Shown: positions 26,277 to 35,618, numbered from the stretch's first letter. The stretch: DNA of 64,000 nt from Site-B1 sp963827785 (GCA_963827785.1 CAWHCT010000008.1:146712-210711); one strand, 5' to 3'. Notes: generated by a model from the letters alone, not told the origin. Numbers and translations: made by a program.

Positions 26277-27440
26277 TTATTTGCTGGCGAACAATTTAAC
26301 ATCACTTTCACTTACTTCTGTCCCTCCTAAAATGATCAAACGTTCAACGACATTTCGCAATTCCCTGATATTTCCTGTCCAGTCATATTCCTTTAATAGG
26401 TTTATTGCCTTATCAGAAAATGTTTTTTTGGCTGTTCCGTGTTCCTCAGCAATTTTTGTTGTAAAATACTCCACTAACAACGGAATATCATCTCTTCTTT
26501 CATTTAACGAAGGAACTTGAATAAGAATAACTGCCAATCTGTGATAAAGATCTTCACGAAATTTAGATTGCTCAATTTCCTTTTTCAAATCCTTATTTGT
26601 TGCCGCCACGACTCGCACATTAACCTTTATATCTTTGTCACTGCCAACTCTTTGAATTCGGTTTTCTTGTAGGGCACGTAACACTTTTGCCTGAGCAGAT
26701 AGACTCATGTCTCCTACTTCATCTAAAAATATAGTACCACCGTTTGCCGTCTCAAATTTACCTGCTCTGTCTTTATTAGCACTTGTAAACGCTCCTTTAA
26801 CATGACCAAACAATTCGCTTTCTATCAGCTCACTTGGTATGGCCGCACAATTCACTTCAACCATAGGCCCATTAGCCCTTTGGCTTTTTTGGTGTAACCA
26901 ATGTGCTACCAATTCTTTTCCTGTACCATTTGGACCAGTAATTAATACTCTGGCATCTGTTATCGCTACCTTATCAATTATATCTTTTATTTTGCTAATA
27001 GCTTCACTATTACCAATCATTTCATAGTTTTTACTAACCTTCTTTTTTAAAAGGGTATTCTCAACAACAAGTTCTTTTTTGTCCAAAGCATTTCTAACAG
27101 TATTGAGCAATCTATTGAGATCAGGTGGTTTTGAAATATAATCAAATGCTCCTAGACGCATAGTATTAACTGCTGTATCAAGATCACCGTGACCTGATAT
27201 CATAACAATAGGAATTTCAGGTTTTAGTTTTTTAACAGCTTCCAGAACCTCAACACCATCCATTTTAGGCATTTTTATATCACATAGAATCAGGTCAAAA
27301 TCATCTTTTTTGATCATTTCTATGCCTATCAAACCATCTTCAGCTTCATCAACCTGATACGATTTATTTTCTTCAGATAATATCTTTACTAAAACCCGTC
27401 TTATTGCGGCTTCATCCTCAATTATTAAAATTTTTGGCAT
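26277..27440 (-). CDS. NtrC-type AAA+ response regulator without a DNA-binding domain
   Basis: 387 residues. The receiver domain (1-120) has phosphoacceptor aspartate in DLILCDIKMPKMDG and switch residues in MISGHGD and YISKPPD. The sigma-54-activator AAA+ domain (~140-365) has Walker A GPNGTGKELVAHWLHQ, Walker B GGTIFLDEVGDM and the arginine-rich sensor NIRELRNVVERL. Two oddities: the sigma-54-contacting loop reads GAFTSA instead of GAFTGA, and the protein stops ~20 residues after the AAA+ lid with no Fis-type helix-turn-helix. It is the last gene of a four-gene operon, 10 nt after the MscS gene. Confidence 0.9.
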   Translation of the reverse strand: MPKILIIEDEAAIRRVLVKILSEENKSYQVDEAEDGLIGIEMIKKDDFDLILCDIKMPKMDGVEVLEAVKKLKPEIPIVMISGHGDLDTAVNTMRLGAFDYISKPPDLNRLLNTVRNALDKKELVVENTLLKKKVSKNYEMIGNSEAISKIKDIIDKVAITDARVLITGPNGTGKELVAHWLHQKSQRANGPMVEVNCAAIPSELIESELFGHVKGAFTSANKDRAGKFETANGGTIFLDEVGDMSLSAQAKVLRALQENRIQRVGSDKDIKVNVRVVAATNKDLKKEIEQSKFREDLYHRLAVILIQVPSLNERRDDIPLLVEYFTTKIAEEHGTAKKTFSDKAINLLKEYDWTGNIRELRNVVERLIILGGTEVSESDVKLFASK

Positions 27441-27450
27441 TTGCTTTTCT

Positions 27451-28275
27451 TTATTTCTGTATTATATGAATATCTCTTTGAGGGAATGGAATCGTAATAT
27501 TATTTTCCCTGAATAACCTATCTATTTCAAATCGAAGATCACTCTTAGGTACTCCTGCCTGAAAACTATCGTTCAAAGTTACTATAAGTTTAAAGTTTAA
27601 TGAACTATCACCAAAATTTGTAAATTGAACCACAGGAGGCGGGGTTTTTAAAACATTGGCATTATTGTTTGCGGCTTCTAATAGCAAAGATTTTACTTTT
27701 TGAACATCACTCCCATAGGCAACTCCTACTTCAACACTTTCCCTTGTTGTGGTTCCATTTTGAGTCCAGTTATATAGACTATTCGCCAGATACAGATGAT
27801 TAGGTATAACTAACACCTTATTGTCTATCGTCACCGCCCTTGTAGTCCTTAATTTAATTTCTTCAACCCGACCTACTTTACCTTCAATTTCTATTATATC
27901 ACCCACGTGAACTGTTTGATCGACCAAAATGAATACACCGGAAATAATGTCTTGAAAAAGTGTTTGTAATGCCAGACCAATTCCTATAAGTAAAGCTGCT
28001 GAAGCCGCTAATATTCCACTTAAATTAACTCCTAACGCATGAAAAGTTATTAGAACAATGGTTACATAAATCAGCCACCTTGCATAAGAAAATACAGCCC
28101 TGAATTTTTTGGCATCATCATGGGGCATTTTCCTTGTGATTAATCGTCTCATCAAGGACATTAAAAAATTGGCGAGAATTAAAACTATAATTAACACCAA
28201 GATATCCCTAAAGCTTATAGTAATATTATCCGATAATTGAAATGATGTATTTAAAAACTCTCTTAACACTTTCAT
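27451..28275 (-). CDS. Small-conductance mechanosensitive channel (MscS family)
   Basis: 274 residues. Three N-terminal membrane segments (about 20-45, 60-80, 85-110) lead into the pore helix and the MscS beta domain with GIGLALQTLFQDIISGVFIL, VGDIIEIEGKVGRVEEIKLRTT and VIPNHLYLANSLYNW. The C-terminal alpha/beta domain ends FPQRDIHI. The channel opens on membrane tension to release solutes. It sits 3 nt after the ABC permease and 10 nt before the NtrC-type regulator. Confidence 0.92.
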   Translation of the reverse strand: MKVLREFLNTSFQLSDNITISFRDILVLIIVLILANFLMSLMRRLITRKMPHDDAKKFRAVFSYARWLIYVTIVLITFHALGVNLSGILAASAALLIGIGLALQTLFQDIISGVFILVDQTVHVGDIIEIEGKVGRVEEIKLRTTRAVTIDNKVLVIPNHLYLANSLYNWTQNGTTTRESVEVGVAYGSDVQKVKSLLLEAANNNANVLKTPPPVVQFTNFGDSSLNFKLIVTLNDSFQAGVPKSDLRFEIDRLFRENNITIPFPQRDIHIIQK

Positions 28276-28278
28276 AAT

Positions 28279-29607
28279 TTAATATTTAAGCCATTTAAAC
28301 AATTCCTTATAACTAGGCTTTTTGCCATACATTAAAATCCCAACTCTGTAAATTTTAGCAGCAAACCAGACAGTAAACATAAAACTTCCAACTAGCAACA
28401 AAACAGATATGGCCTGTTGCCATATAGGAACTCCAAATGGAATCCTCATTAGCATCACTACAGGCGAGGTTAAAGGAATAAAAGAAAACACGGTTGAGAC
28501 CGTTCCATGAGGATCCTCAATAACTGTAAAAATACCTACGTATACAGCAATTATCAAAGGCATAATTATAGGCAATAAAAATTGCTGGGTATCGGTTTCA
28601 TTGTCAACAGCTGCTCCAATTGCTGCATATAATGAACTATATAATAAGTAACCACCTATAAAGAAAATTATAAAGGCAACTACCAGATTCAAAATTGGAA
28701 GGTTAAAAAATGCCGCTTTAGCTGCTTCCACTTGTGCATTCACATCAGTATTCGTCAATGCTTGTTCCATCATTTCCTGCTGAGGCACTGATGTACTCAT
28801 AAGATTAATTCCAAAGATAGCAGATACAATTGACAGTAATAACCCTCCGAGAATGATCCAAATGATAAATTGAGTCACTCCAGCCAACGATGTACCAATA
28901 ATTTTACCAAGCATAAGTTGAACGGGTCTTACCGAAGAAATAATAATTTCAATGATTCTACTCGTTTTTTCTTCTATGACGCTGCGCATGATCATATTAC
29001 CATAGATTATAATGAACATAAATAATAAGTAACCTGCCAATCCCCCAAAAATTAGTTTAAAGATATTATCAATCTTTGAAGTTTTTTGACCTGTATAGCT
29101 TTCTTGATTTATATCAATATTAATTGTAGAAGCCCTAATTTGGTCAATATTTACGCCTTCATTTTCAAGATTCAGATCTGTTAATCGTTTTCCTATTTTA
29201 GACTCTAGGTCAGCCATAATAGTAAAGGAAGGAGAATCCTTGGAATAAAACTTAATTGATTTTGATAAGGACTTTAAGTTTTCATTTTTACCAATATAAA
29301 GAAGCCCAAGTTGTTCTCCTTGTTCAACTATTTGCTTCGCCGTATCTAAGCTAACATTATCGAGGATAATATATTTAGTATGATCACTATCCTTAAAGAT
29401 TTCTTTTACCAATCCCGACTCATCCAAAACAGAAATTGTTTTGACCTTATTGTTATTTAGTTGTGATAGATAAGCAACTAAAGCTATTATAGCAATCATA
29501 ATAATTGGGCTCAAAATAGTCATTACAATGAATGACTTGTTCTTCACTTTAGTTAAGTATTCCCTTTTAATAATAAGTGGCAAATGATTGATCTTTTTGG
29601 TTCCCAT
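28279..29607 (-). CDS. ABC-2 type transporter permease (NatB-like)
   Basis: 442 residues. One N-terminal membrane helix (VMTILSPIIMIAIIALVAYLS) is followed by a ~150-residue periplasmic domain. A C-terminal block of five to six helices begins around residue 190 and carries the ABC-2 signature RSVIEEKTSRIIEIIISSVRPVQLMLGKIIG. The topology matches NatB/CcmB-type exporters. It starts 4 nt after the ATPase gene, forming a two-component exporter. NatAB of Bacillus exports sodium; the substrate here is unknown. Confidence 0.9.
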   Translation of the reverse strand: MGTKKINHLPLIIKREYLTKVKNKSFIVMTILSPIIMIAIIALVAYLSQLNNNKVKTISVLDESGLVKEIFKDSDHTKYIILDNVSLDTAKQIVEQGEQLGLLYIGKNENLKSLSKSIKFYSKDSPSFTIMADLESKIGKRLTDLNLENEGVNIDQIRASTINIDINQESYTGQKTSKIDNIFKLIFGGLAGYLLFMFIIIYGNMIMRSVIEEKTSRIIEIIISSVRPVQLMLGKIIGTSLAGVTQFIIWIILGGLLLSIVSAIFGINLMSTSVPQQEMMEQALTNTDVNAQVEAAKAAFFNLPILNLVVAFIIFFIGGYLLYSSLYAAIGAAVDNETDTQQFLLPIIMPLIIAVYVGIFTVIEDPHGTVSTVFSFIPLTSPVVMLMRIPFGVPIWQQAISVLLLVGSFMFTVWFAAKIYRVGILMYGKKPSYKELFKWLKY

Positions 29608-29611
29608 TTTA

Positions 29612-30538
29612 CTAATTTTCTTTAACTGCTTTTATGAAAATATCGTTTGCGCTTGGTATGACTTCAACAAAATGATTTACTAATGCCTTTTTTGTCAAAT
29701 AGTTTAAAAGTTCATTTGGAGTTTCACCGTTTTTTAAACTAATATTTAATTTTAGCTCATCACCTATAGTTCTAAAACTAGCGGGAGTAATACTAAATCT
29801 TGAATTTAATTCTGATTCCAATTTAACTCTGTCTTTGGCTTCCAATCCTACTTCAAAGGTATTTGTTTTATATTGCCTTTTTATATCCATCAACTTTCCA
29901 TCAAGAATCTTATTACTTTCATGCAATAGAGCTATATGATCACACATTTGCTCAACGGATTCCATACGATGAGTTGAAAAAATGACTGTAGCACCTTCGT
30001 CCCTTAATCTTAAAATCTCATCCTTTATTAAACTAGCGTTAATAGGATCAAATCCGGAAAATGGTTCATCAAAGATCAATAACTTTGGCTGATGCAATAC
30101 AGTTACAATGAACTGCACCTTTTGAGCCATCCCTTTTGACAGCTCCTGTATTTTTTTATTCCACCAATTTTCCATTTCCAGACGTTCAAACCACCATTTT
30201 AGTCTGGTTTTTGCCTCTCTATGACTCAAACCTTTCAATTGTGCCAAATATAAGGCCTGTTCACCAACTTTCATGGTTTTATATAACCCTCTTTCTTCCG
30301 GTAAATAGCCTATATCCCTTATGTGATGTGCTTGAAGTGGCTCTCCATCCAGTTCTACAAATCCACTATCTGGCATCGTAATTTGATTAATGATCCTGAT
30401 CAATGTTGTTTTTCCCGCACCATTTGGTCCTAATAATCCAAAAACACTCCCTTTAGGAACTTCAATCGACACATTATTTAAGGCTGTAAAATCTCCAAAA
30501 TTCTTAGAGACCGAGTTAACTACAAGCAGATTATTCAT
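29612..30538 (-). CDS. ABC transporter ATP-binding protein (NatA-like)
   Basis: 308 residues. Walker A GLLGPNGAGKTTLIRI, signature LSKGMAQKVQFI (a variant of LSGGQ), Walker B KLLIFDEPFSGFDPI and the switch histidine in VIFSTHRMESVEQMCD are all present. The last ~85 residues form the regulatory tail usual in NatA-type subunits. It pairs with the permease next to it. First gene of the operon that continues with permease, MscS and NtrC-type regulator. Confidence 0.93.
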   Translation of the reverse strand: MNNLLVVNSVSKNFGDFTALNNVSIEVPKGSVFGLLGPNGAGKTTLIRIINQITMPDSGFVELDGEPLQAHHIRDIGYLPEERGLYKTMKVGEQALYLAQLKGLSHREAKTRLKWWFERLEMENWWNKKIQELSKGMAQKVQFIVTVLHQPKLLIFDEPFSGFDPINASLIKDEILRLRDEGATVIFSTHRMESVEQMCDHIALLHESNKILDGKLMDIKRQYKTNTFEVGLEAKDRVKLESELNSRFSITPASFRTIGDELKLNISLKNGETPNELLNYLTKKALVNHFVEVIPSANDIFIKAVKEN

Positions 30539-30632
30539 TTAAATATAAATGTTATTGAATTTTAGTGTGTAAAGATATTAATTGTTGTAATAGGTAAGTT
30601 ATGAATTAAATAATTATTCCATTAAAAACAAA

Positions 30633-30666
30633 ACCCACCCTTAAAACAAGTTTTAAGGATGGGAAA
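30633..30666 (-). terminator. Rho-independent terminator after dnaJ
   Basis: CCCACCCTTAAAAC (30634-30647) pairs with GTTTTAAGGATGGG (30650-30663) with one mismatch. On the minus strand it leads into a T-rich run. Confidence 0.75.
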
Positions 30667-30749
30667 AAATTGCTATGAAAAAGAAAAATACCACTAATAA
30701 TTATTAGTGATATTTCAAATATACTACTTTTTATTAAAATAGAATTAAT

Positions 30750-31874
30750 TTATGAAAACATATCTTTAACTTTTTCAAAAAAAGATTTGTCTCCAACTTC
30801 CGGCCTTGGGATAAAGTTTTCATCGTTTTGCATGCTTTCAAAGAATTCCTTTTGGGCCTTCGATAATTTTTTAGGTGTCCATACATTAATGTGTACTAAC
30901 AGGTCACCCTTTCCATAACCATTTATACTCGGTATCCCTTTACCTCGCAAACGTAAAATTTTACCTGATTGAACACCCGGTTCTATTTTAATTCTGACTT
31001 TTCCTGTAACTGTATCAATTTCTTTTGATCCTCCAAGAGCAGCATCAGATATGCCTATATAAAGGTCATAATGCAAATTGTCTCCTTCACGCTGCAAAGT
31101 AGGATGTTTTTCTTCTTCAATAGCCACTAAAAGGTCTCCGGCAATTCCATTTCCAGGCGCATCATTTCCTTTGCCACTTACTTTAAGTTGCATGCCATCA
31201 ACTACACCGGCCGGTATTTTAATTGAAACTGTCTCTTCCGTGATTTTTAATCCTTGTGCATCTGCATCAGAGGGCTTGTTTTTTATTGTTTGACCAGCTC
31301 CACCGCATGAAGGACAGGTTGAAGCAGTTTGCATTCGTCCTAAAATAGTATTAGTAATTCTGGTGACCTGACCACTTCCATTACAGCTTGAACATGTATT
31401 ATATGTCGTCCCGGGAGCTTGAACTTTTCGTCTTACCTTGACTTTCTTTTCAACACCATGAGCGATATCATCTAAAGTTAATTTAACTCGTATTCTTAAA
31501 TTACTTCCCTTCACCATTCTTTGACCACCGCCAAATCCGCCTCCAAAACCAGAGAATCCACCACCTCCAAAAGCACCACCAAAAATATCACCGAACTGAC
31601 TGAATATGTCTTCCATATTCATTCCACCTCCACCAAATCCACCAGCCCCTTCAAAAGCCTGATGCCCAAATTGGTCATAACGTGCTTTTTTATCAGCGTT
31701 ACTTAAAACCTCATAGGCCTCTGCAGCCTCTTTGAACTTAGCCTCCGCTGTTTTATCATTGGGATTTTTATCCGGATGATACTCAATAGCCTTTTTACGG
31801 TATGCCTTTTTTATTTCTGCGGAGGAAGCACCTTTGGATATCCCTAAAATTTCGTAATAATCTCTTTTTGCCAT
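30750..31874 (-). CDS. dnaJ: Chaperone protein DnaJ
   Basis: 374 residues with the full type I DnaJ layout. The J domain (1-70) has the HPD motif in YHPDKNPNDKTAE. It is followed by a Gly/Phe-rich segment (75-115) and the zinc-finger region with CSSCNGSG and CPSCGGAG visible as two of the usual four CxxCxGxG motifs. The remaining motifs are reduced: the segment between TYNT and GQTIKNK is short, as in some Bacteroidota DnaJ. The C-terminal substrate-binding domains follow. It stimulates DnaK ATPase. It lies 53 nt after grpE, in one heat-shock unit. Confidence 0.95.
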   Translation of the reverse strand: MAKRDYYEILGISKGASSAEIKKAYRKKAIEYHPDKNPNDKTAEAKFKEAAEAYEVLSNADKKARYDQFGHQAFEGAGGFGGGGMNMEDIFSQFGDIFGGAFGGGGFSGFGGGFGGGQRMVKGSNLRIRVKLTLDDIAHGVEKKVKVRRKVQAPGTTYNTCSSCNGSGQVTRITNTILGRMQTASTCPSCGGAGQTIKNKPSDADAQGLKITEETVSIKIPAGVVDGMQLKVSGKGNDAPGNGIAGDLLVAIEEEKHPTLQREGDNLHYDLYIGISDAALGGSKEIDTVTGKVRIKIEPGVQSGKILRLRGKGIPSINGYGKGDLLVHINVWTPKKLSKAQKEFFESMQNDENFIPRPEVGDKSFFEKVKDMFS

Positions 31875-31927
31875 TATGCTCTATAAAAGTTAGATCTGTT
31901 GAAGTCTGTTAGTTATGAATTTACAGA

Positions 31928-32470
31928 TTATTGTCCAATAACAACTTTTGGAAAACGAATCACTTTATCTCCCAATTTGTATCCCTTTTCAACGATATCA
32001 ATAATTTTGCCTTTCATCTTTTTATTAGGTGACGGAATTTGAGTTACTGCCTCGTGATCCTCAGCATCAAATTTGTCACCTTTTTTTACCTGAATTACCT
32101 GAAGCCCTTTTTGCTCCAAAGTGGTTAAAAGTTTTTGGTAAATCAGCAGCACTCCTTTTCTTAAATCTTCAGCTTCTTTATCATCTTCAATATGTGTTAA
32201 TGCCCTTTCAAAATCATCTAAAACAGGAAGTAAGGAAACCATAACATCTTCACTGGCGGTTTTAAATAATTCCATTCGTTCCTTTGAAGTTCTCTTTTTA
32301 TAGTTCTCAAATTCGGCAAAAAGACGCAAAAATTTATCCTTCTCCTTATTCAATTCCTCTTTTAATTGTTCTTCTTCAGATTTTTCAACTTGTTCTTTTT
32401 TTAAATCCTGAGCTTCCTGAACAATTTCTTGTTCTTCCATTATATCTTCTTTATTATCTTTTTTACTCAT
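31928..32470 (-). CDS. grpE: Nucleotide exchange factor GrpE
   Basis: 180 residues. A long acidic coiled coil (1-75, rich in Glu and Lys) precedes the dimer and DnaK-contact domain: EFENYKKRTSKERMELFKTA, LLPVLDDFERAL, GVLLIYQKLLTTLEQKGL and the C-terminal beta domain AVTQIPSPNKKMKGKIIDIVEKGYKLGDKVIRF. It releases ADP from DnaK. It is first in the grpE-dnaJ pair and has a TACTTTTG -7 element 37 nt upstream. Confidence 0.95.
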   Translation of the reverse strand: MSKKDNKEDIMEEQEIVQEAQDLKKEQVEKSEEEQLKEELNKEKDKFLRLFAEFENYKKRTSKERMELFKTASEDVMVSLLPVLDDFERALTHIEDDKEAEDLRKGVLLIYQKLLTTLEQKGLQVIQVKKGDKFDAEDHEAVTQIPSPNKKMKGKIIDIVEKGYKLGDKVIRFPKVVIGQ

Positions 32471-32506
32471 TGTATATACGATTTTAACATGCTATTTTTT
32501 AATTGG

Positions 32507-32514
32507 CAAAAGTA
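32507..32514 (-). promoter_or_regulatory. -7 promoter element for grpE-dnaJ
   Basis: On the minus strand the sequence reads TACTTTTG, a perfect TAnnTTTG, 37 nt before the grpE ATG. I do not see a matching -33 TTTG at 19-21 nt. Confidence 0.55.
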
Positions 32515-32596
32515 CTGCCATTATTATTAAAATGTCATAATGTCATAAAAAAATCTTAAAATTTTTATTGTCTCCTCTTATTACTTTGTTATTTAC

Positions 32597-32604
32597 TACT
32601 TTTG
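32597..32604 (+). promoter_or_regulatory. -7 promoter element for the YceI gene
   Basis: TACTTTTG is a perfect TAnnTTTG, 31 nt before the ATG. A -33 element at the standard distance is not evident. Confidence 0.55.
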
Positions 32605-32635
32605 CGCCACAAAATAATAACACAAACCTAAAAAA

Positions 32636-33292
32636 ATGAAAAAAAGAATTTTAAATGTTTTTACAATTTTTGCAATAGCGACTACACTTGTTGCTTGTAA
32701 AGACAAAGCTAAGGAAGCTGAAACAACAGCTGCAGAAGCGGCTGCACAAGCACAATTGCAATCTGTTAAATATATGGCAAATACAACAGAATCCTCGATT
32801 GAATGGACAGGATTTAAGCCAACCGGAAAGCACAATGGTACAATAGGAATGGATAGTGGTGTGTTCAGTGTAAACAACGGTAAAGTAGAAAGTGGTTCAT
32901 TTTTAATTGATATGAATTCAATAGTGAATTTGGATATGCCAATGGATGACAAAAACAATGCTAAACTAGTTGGTCATCTTAAAAGCCCTGACTTTTTTGA
33001 CGTTGAACAATATCCAAGTGCAGCATTTGAAGTAACCGGATTTGAAGAAAAAGAAGGTAAAACTATGCTGTCCGGTAATTTAACACTGAAAGAAAAGAAA
33101 AATAACGTCACATTCCCAGTAGTTGTTTCTTCTGAGGGAGATAGCTTTACAATTACAAGTGAAGTATTTACAATTGACCGTTCCAAATGGGATGTTCAAT
33201 ATGGTTCTAAGTCCTTCTTTGATAATTTAGGGGATAAGTTCATTAATGATGACATCGAATTGAAGATCACACTTAAAGGACAAAAATCTTAG
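32636..33292 (+). CDS. YceI-family lipoprotein
   Basis: 218 residues. The lipobox TLVAC gives a lipidated Cys at ~21. A short Ala/Glu-rich linker leads to the YceI domain from ~residue 45: SIEWTGFKPTGKHNGTIGM, SGSFLIDMNSIVNLD, LVGHLKSPDFFDVEQYPSAAFEV, LTLKEKKNNVTFPV and the end FTIDRSKWDVQYGS. YceI proteins are lipocalin-like beta barrels that bind isoprenoid-type lipids; some are induced by stress. Its own -7 element lies upstream and a strong terminator follows. Confidence 0.92.
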   Translation: MKKRILNVFTIFAIATTLVACKDKAKEAETTAAEAAAQAQLQSVKYMANTTESSIEWTGFKPTGKHNGTIGMDSGVFSVNNGKVESGSFLIDMNSIVNLDMPMDDKNNAKLVGHLKSPDFFDVEQYPSAAFEVTGFEEKEGKTMLSGNLTLKEKKNNVTFPVVVSSEGDSFTITSEVFTIDRSKWDVQYGSKSFFDNLGDKFINDDIELKITLKGQKS

Positions 33293-33318
33293 GTAATTTA
33301 AGTTTTATAATTATTAAA

Positions 33319-33357
33319 AACCACTCTCCCGACTTTTTGGGATGAGTGGTTTTTTTT
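33319..33357 (+). terminator. Rho-independent terminator after the YceI gene
   Basis: ACCACTC (33320-33326) pairs with GAGTGGT (33344-33350), extended by TCCC/GGGA inside, and is followed by T8. It argues against an ATG at 33342, inside the stem, as start of the next gene. Confidence 0.87.
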
Positions 33358-33377
33358 ATCTTGAAAATATAACGAAA

Positions 33378-33875
33378 GTGAATCGCTTAAAACTAATTAA
33401 TTGCAGTCCTGCCATTTTAAAATGGATACTTGAAGGTGATGATATCCTTTCACTAAACCTTGAAGTAATTGTGCCTAATAACTGGTCAGAATTTGGATTT
33501 GATGCATTTAAATATTCTTTAAATGTTCTTTCTGAAACACCAGAATCTCAAAAGTGGTTGATTTATTTGCCAATTGATATGAAAAGCAATACAATTATTG
33601 GAACTTGCGGATATAAGGGTGAACCTAAGAACGGCTCTGTTGAAATTGGGTATGAAGTAGTTGAATCTTTTAGAAATCAAGGTTATGCTACAGAAATGGC
33701 AAAACTTTTAATAGAAATCGCATTTAAAGAAAGGAGAATTGACATAATAAAAGCTCATACTTTAGCTGAAGAAAATCCTTCGGTTAAGGTTTTAAAAAAG
33801 TGTGGGTTCTTTTTTGTTAAAGAAATATTTGATGCAGAAGATGGAAAACTATGGGAATGGAATTTATCCCGATAA
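33378..33875 (+). CDS. GNAT-family N-acetyltransferase
   Basis: 165 residues if the GTG at 33378 (VNRLKLINCSPAIL) is used. The ATG at 33342 lies inside the preceding terminator stem and is rejected. GNAT fold: LIYLPIDMKSNTIIGTCGYKG is the central strand pair, VEIGYEVVESFRNQGYATEMA holds the acetyl-CoA pyrophosphate loop (R/QxxGxA), and AHTLAEENPSVKVLKKCGFF is the C-terminal motif of RimJ/RimL-type enzymes. The substrate is unknown; RimJ-like relatives acetylate protein N-termini or small amines. It ends 3 nt from a convergent gene. Confidence 0.82.
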   Translation: MNRLKLINCSPAILKWILEGDDILSLNLEVIVPNNWSEFGFDAFKYSLNVLSETPESQKWLIYLPIDMKSNTIIGTCGYKGEPKNGSVEIGYEVVESFRNQGYATEMAKLLIEIAFKERRIDIIKAHTLAEENPSVKVLKKCGFFFVKEIFDAEDGKLWEWNLSR

Positions 33876-33878
33876 TCT

Positions 33879-34781
33879 CTATAGAAGATCTTCTAATGCA
33901 GGTTTTAAGTTCGGATATTTGAATGCAAATCCTAATTTTTCGATTTTTTTCGAGCAAACCCTTTGACTTTCAAATAGAACGATGTGCATTTCTCCCAATA
34001 TTAAACTTAGTACAGCTTTAGGTATATTGGGTAAGATCAAAGGACTTTTTACCTGTTTGGCGATGGCTTTAGTAAGTTCTTCATTTGTTACCGGATTAGG
34101 AGCTACACCATTGACAACTCCTGAAATATCCTTTTCCATTACAAAAATGAACATATCGGCTAGATCATCAATATGAATCCATGATTGCCATTGTTTTCCA
34201 TTCCCAAATGCAGATCCAACACCATATTTTATAGGTTGCATCATTTTAGTCAAAGCACCTGCCTTCTCACTTAATACAATTCCAATCCTCAGTTTCACCA
34301 CATCAATATCCAGACTTGAAAAAGCATCGACTTCATGCTCCCATTTATTAACAACCTCACCTAAAAAACTTGGATTAATATCTTTATAATCTTCATTGTA
34401 GTAGTTAGTAAATGATGTTGGATAAATACCAATGGCACTCGCTGAGACAATCTTTTTTATTGGATATTTACCTCTTTTTATGGCGTCGAGTAATAATTTA
34501 GTGGTAATAACTCTACTGGAAACTATCTCTTTTTTATAGCTTGAAGTCCATCTCTCCGCAATACTCGCTCCAACCAAATGGAAAATAGCATCAACTCCTT
34601 TTAATGCCAAATCATCTATTTCACCATTTTTAGGATCCCAGTAAAATCCTTTATAACCTTTTTTATCCTGAAGTTTATTTTTACTTGTAGATAGGTAGTT
34701 TACGGACCACCCTTTTTGATGGCAAAGTTTTGTTAGTTTTTGACCAATTAATCCTGTGGCACCTGTAATTAATACTTTCAT
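33879..34781 (-). CDS. TIGR01777-family NAD-dependent epimerase (SDR39U1-like)
   Basis: 300 residues from ATG 34781, so that the Rossmann motif MKVLITGATGLIGQKLTKLC begins the protein. YWDPKNGEID, FHLVGASIAERW, SASAIGIYP (with YY of the following NYYNEDY), LRIGIVLSEKAGAL and WIHIDDLADMFIF match the TIGR01777 group of extended SDR proteins. The C-terminal DUF1731 part (VLSLILGEMHIVLFESQRV) is present. The physiological substrate of this family is not known. Confidence 0.88.
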   Translation of the reverse strand: MKVLITGATGLIGQKLTKLCHQKGWSVNYLSTSKNKLQDKKGYKGFYWDPKNGEIDDLALKGVDAIFHLVGASIAERWTSSYKKEIVSSRVITTKLLLDAIKRGKYPIKKIVSASAIGIYPTSFTNYYNEDYKDINPSFLGEVVNKWEHEVDAFSSLDIDVVKLRIGIVLSEKAGALTKMMQPIKYGVGSAFGNGKQWQSWIHIDDLADMFIFVMEKDISGVVNGVAPNPVTNEELTKAIAKQVKSPLILPNIPKAVLSLILGEMHIVLFESQRVCSKKIEKLGFAFKYPNLKPALEDLL

Positions 34782-34925
34782 ACTGCAATTTTGAGTAAAT
34801 TTACGAATAAGCACTATTGAATGATTGTGCTTTAAGTTAGGTTTAACAGAATTTGCCTTTAATTAACTTTTAGTTACACTAAGCATTTAGATTAAAATAA
34901 TATTTATGGGAGTCGCTAAATAATG

Positions 34926-35618
34926 CTATTTTTTTGGATTCGCTGAATGCTTCGTTGCTCTCAGCATTTCACGCTTTCCTGGAGGTCCTGGGAGTCGCTC
35001 AACTGTAAATCCAACATCCTGCATCGCTCGGCGAACACTTCCTTTGGCTGAATATGTCACCAACACACCTTTTGGTTTAAGTACCTTATACATGATTTTA
35101 AAGATGCCCTCAGACCACAAATCAGGTTGAACTCGAGGGCTAAATGCATCAAAATAGATAAGGTTGTATGTATCATCCTCATCAATATCTTCAAAGAATT
35201 GTTGACGTTTAGCAAGGATAAACCTATCTGTTATATGGTGTTTAGACTCCCAATCTGCTGTATGCAAAGAATCAAATAATTTATCTTGTTGTAAACCAGT
35301 AATGACTCTCGGATAATTAAGTTTCTTAATCTCTTCGGTGAGAACAGGATATGCCTCAATACCAATATAATCAATCTTTAGATCTAATTTTGCAGCTTCT
35401 AACAGCGTTAAATAAGCATTCAGTCCGGTGCCAAATCCTATTTCAAGAATAGAAATGTCTTCTTTTGGATTTATTTTATAACAATGGTGCAAACCTGATT
35501 GAATAAAAACATGCAAAGCCTCTTGAACAGCTCCATGTTTTGAATGGTAATGTTCGTTCCAATCAGATAAATAAATGGTTGAAGAACCGTCAGCAGTTTC
35601 TATTATCTTTCTCTGCAT
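34926..35618 (-). CDS. mnmD: tRNA 5-methylaminomethyl-2-thiouridine methyltransferase MnmD
   Basis: 230 residues, a stand-alone MnmD (the methyltransferase half of MnmC). It uses SAM to complete mnm5s2U at the tRNA wobble position. Seen: DWNEHYHSKHGAVQEALHVFI near the N-terminus, SAM motif LEIGFGTGLNAYLTLLEA, YFDAFSPRVQPDLWSEGIFK and the end SAKGSVRRAMQDVGFTVERLPGPPGKREML. No FAD-dependent MnmC1 half is attached. The start overlaps the previous stop as TAATG, showing coupling to the DUF4920 gene. Confidence 0.92.
   Translation of the reverse strand: MQRKIIETADGSSTIYLSDWNEHYHSKHGAVQEALHVFIQSGLHHCYKINPKEDISILEIGFGTGLNAYLTLLEAAKLDLKIDYIGIEAYPVLTEEIKKLNYPRVITGLQQDKLFDSLHTADWESKHHITDRFILAKRQQFFEDIDEDDTYNLIYFDAFSPRVQPDLWSEGIFKIMYKVLKPKGVLVTYSAKGSVRRAMQDVGFTVERLPGPPGKREMLRATKHSANPKK

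Noticed and set aside
33342..33377. ATG at 33342 as start of the GNAT gene
   Set aside because: It lies inside the stem of the YceI terminator; GTG 33378 fits the family N-terminus better.
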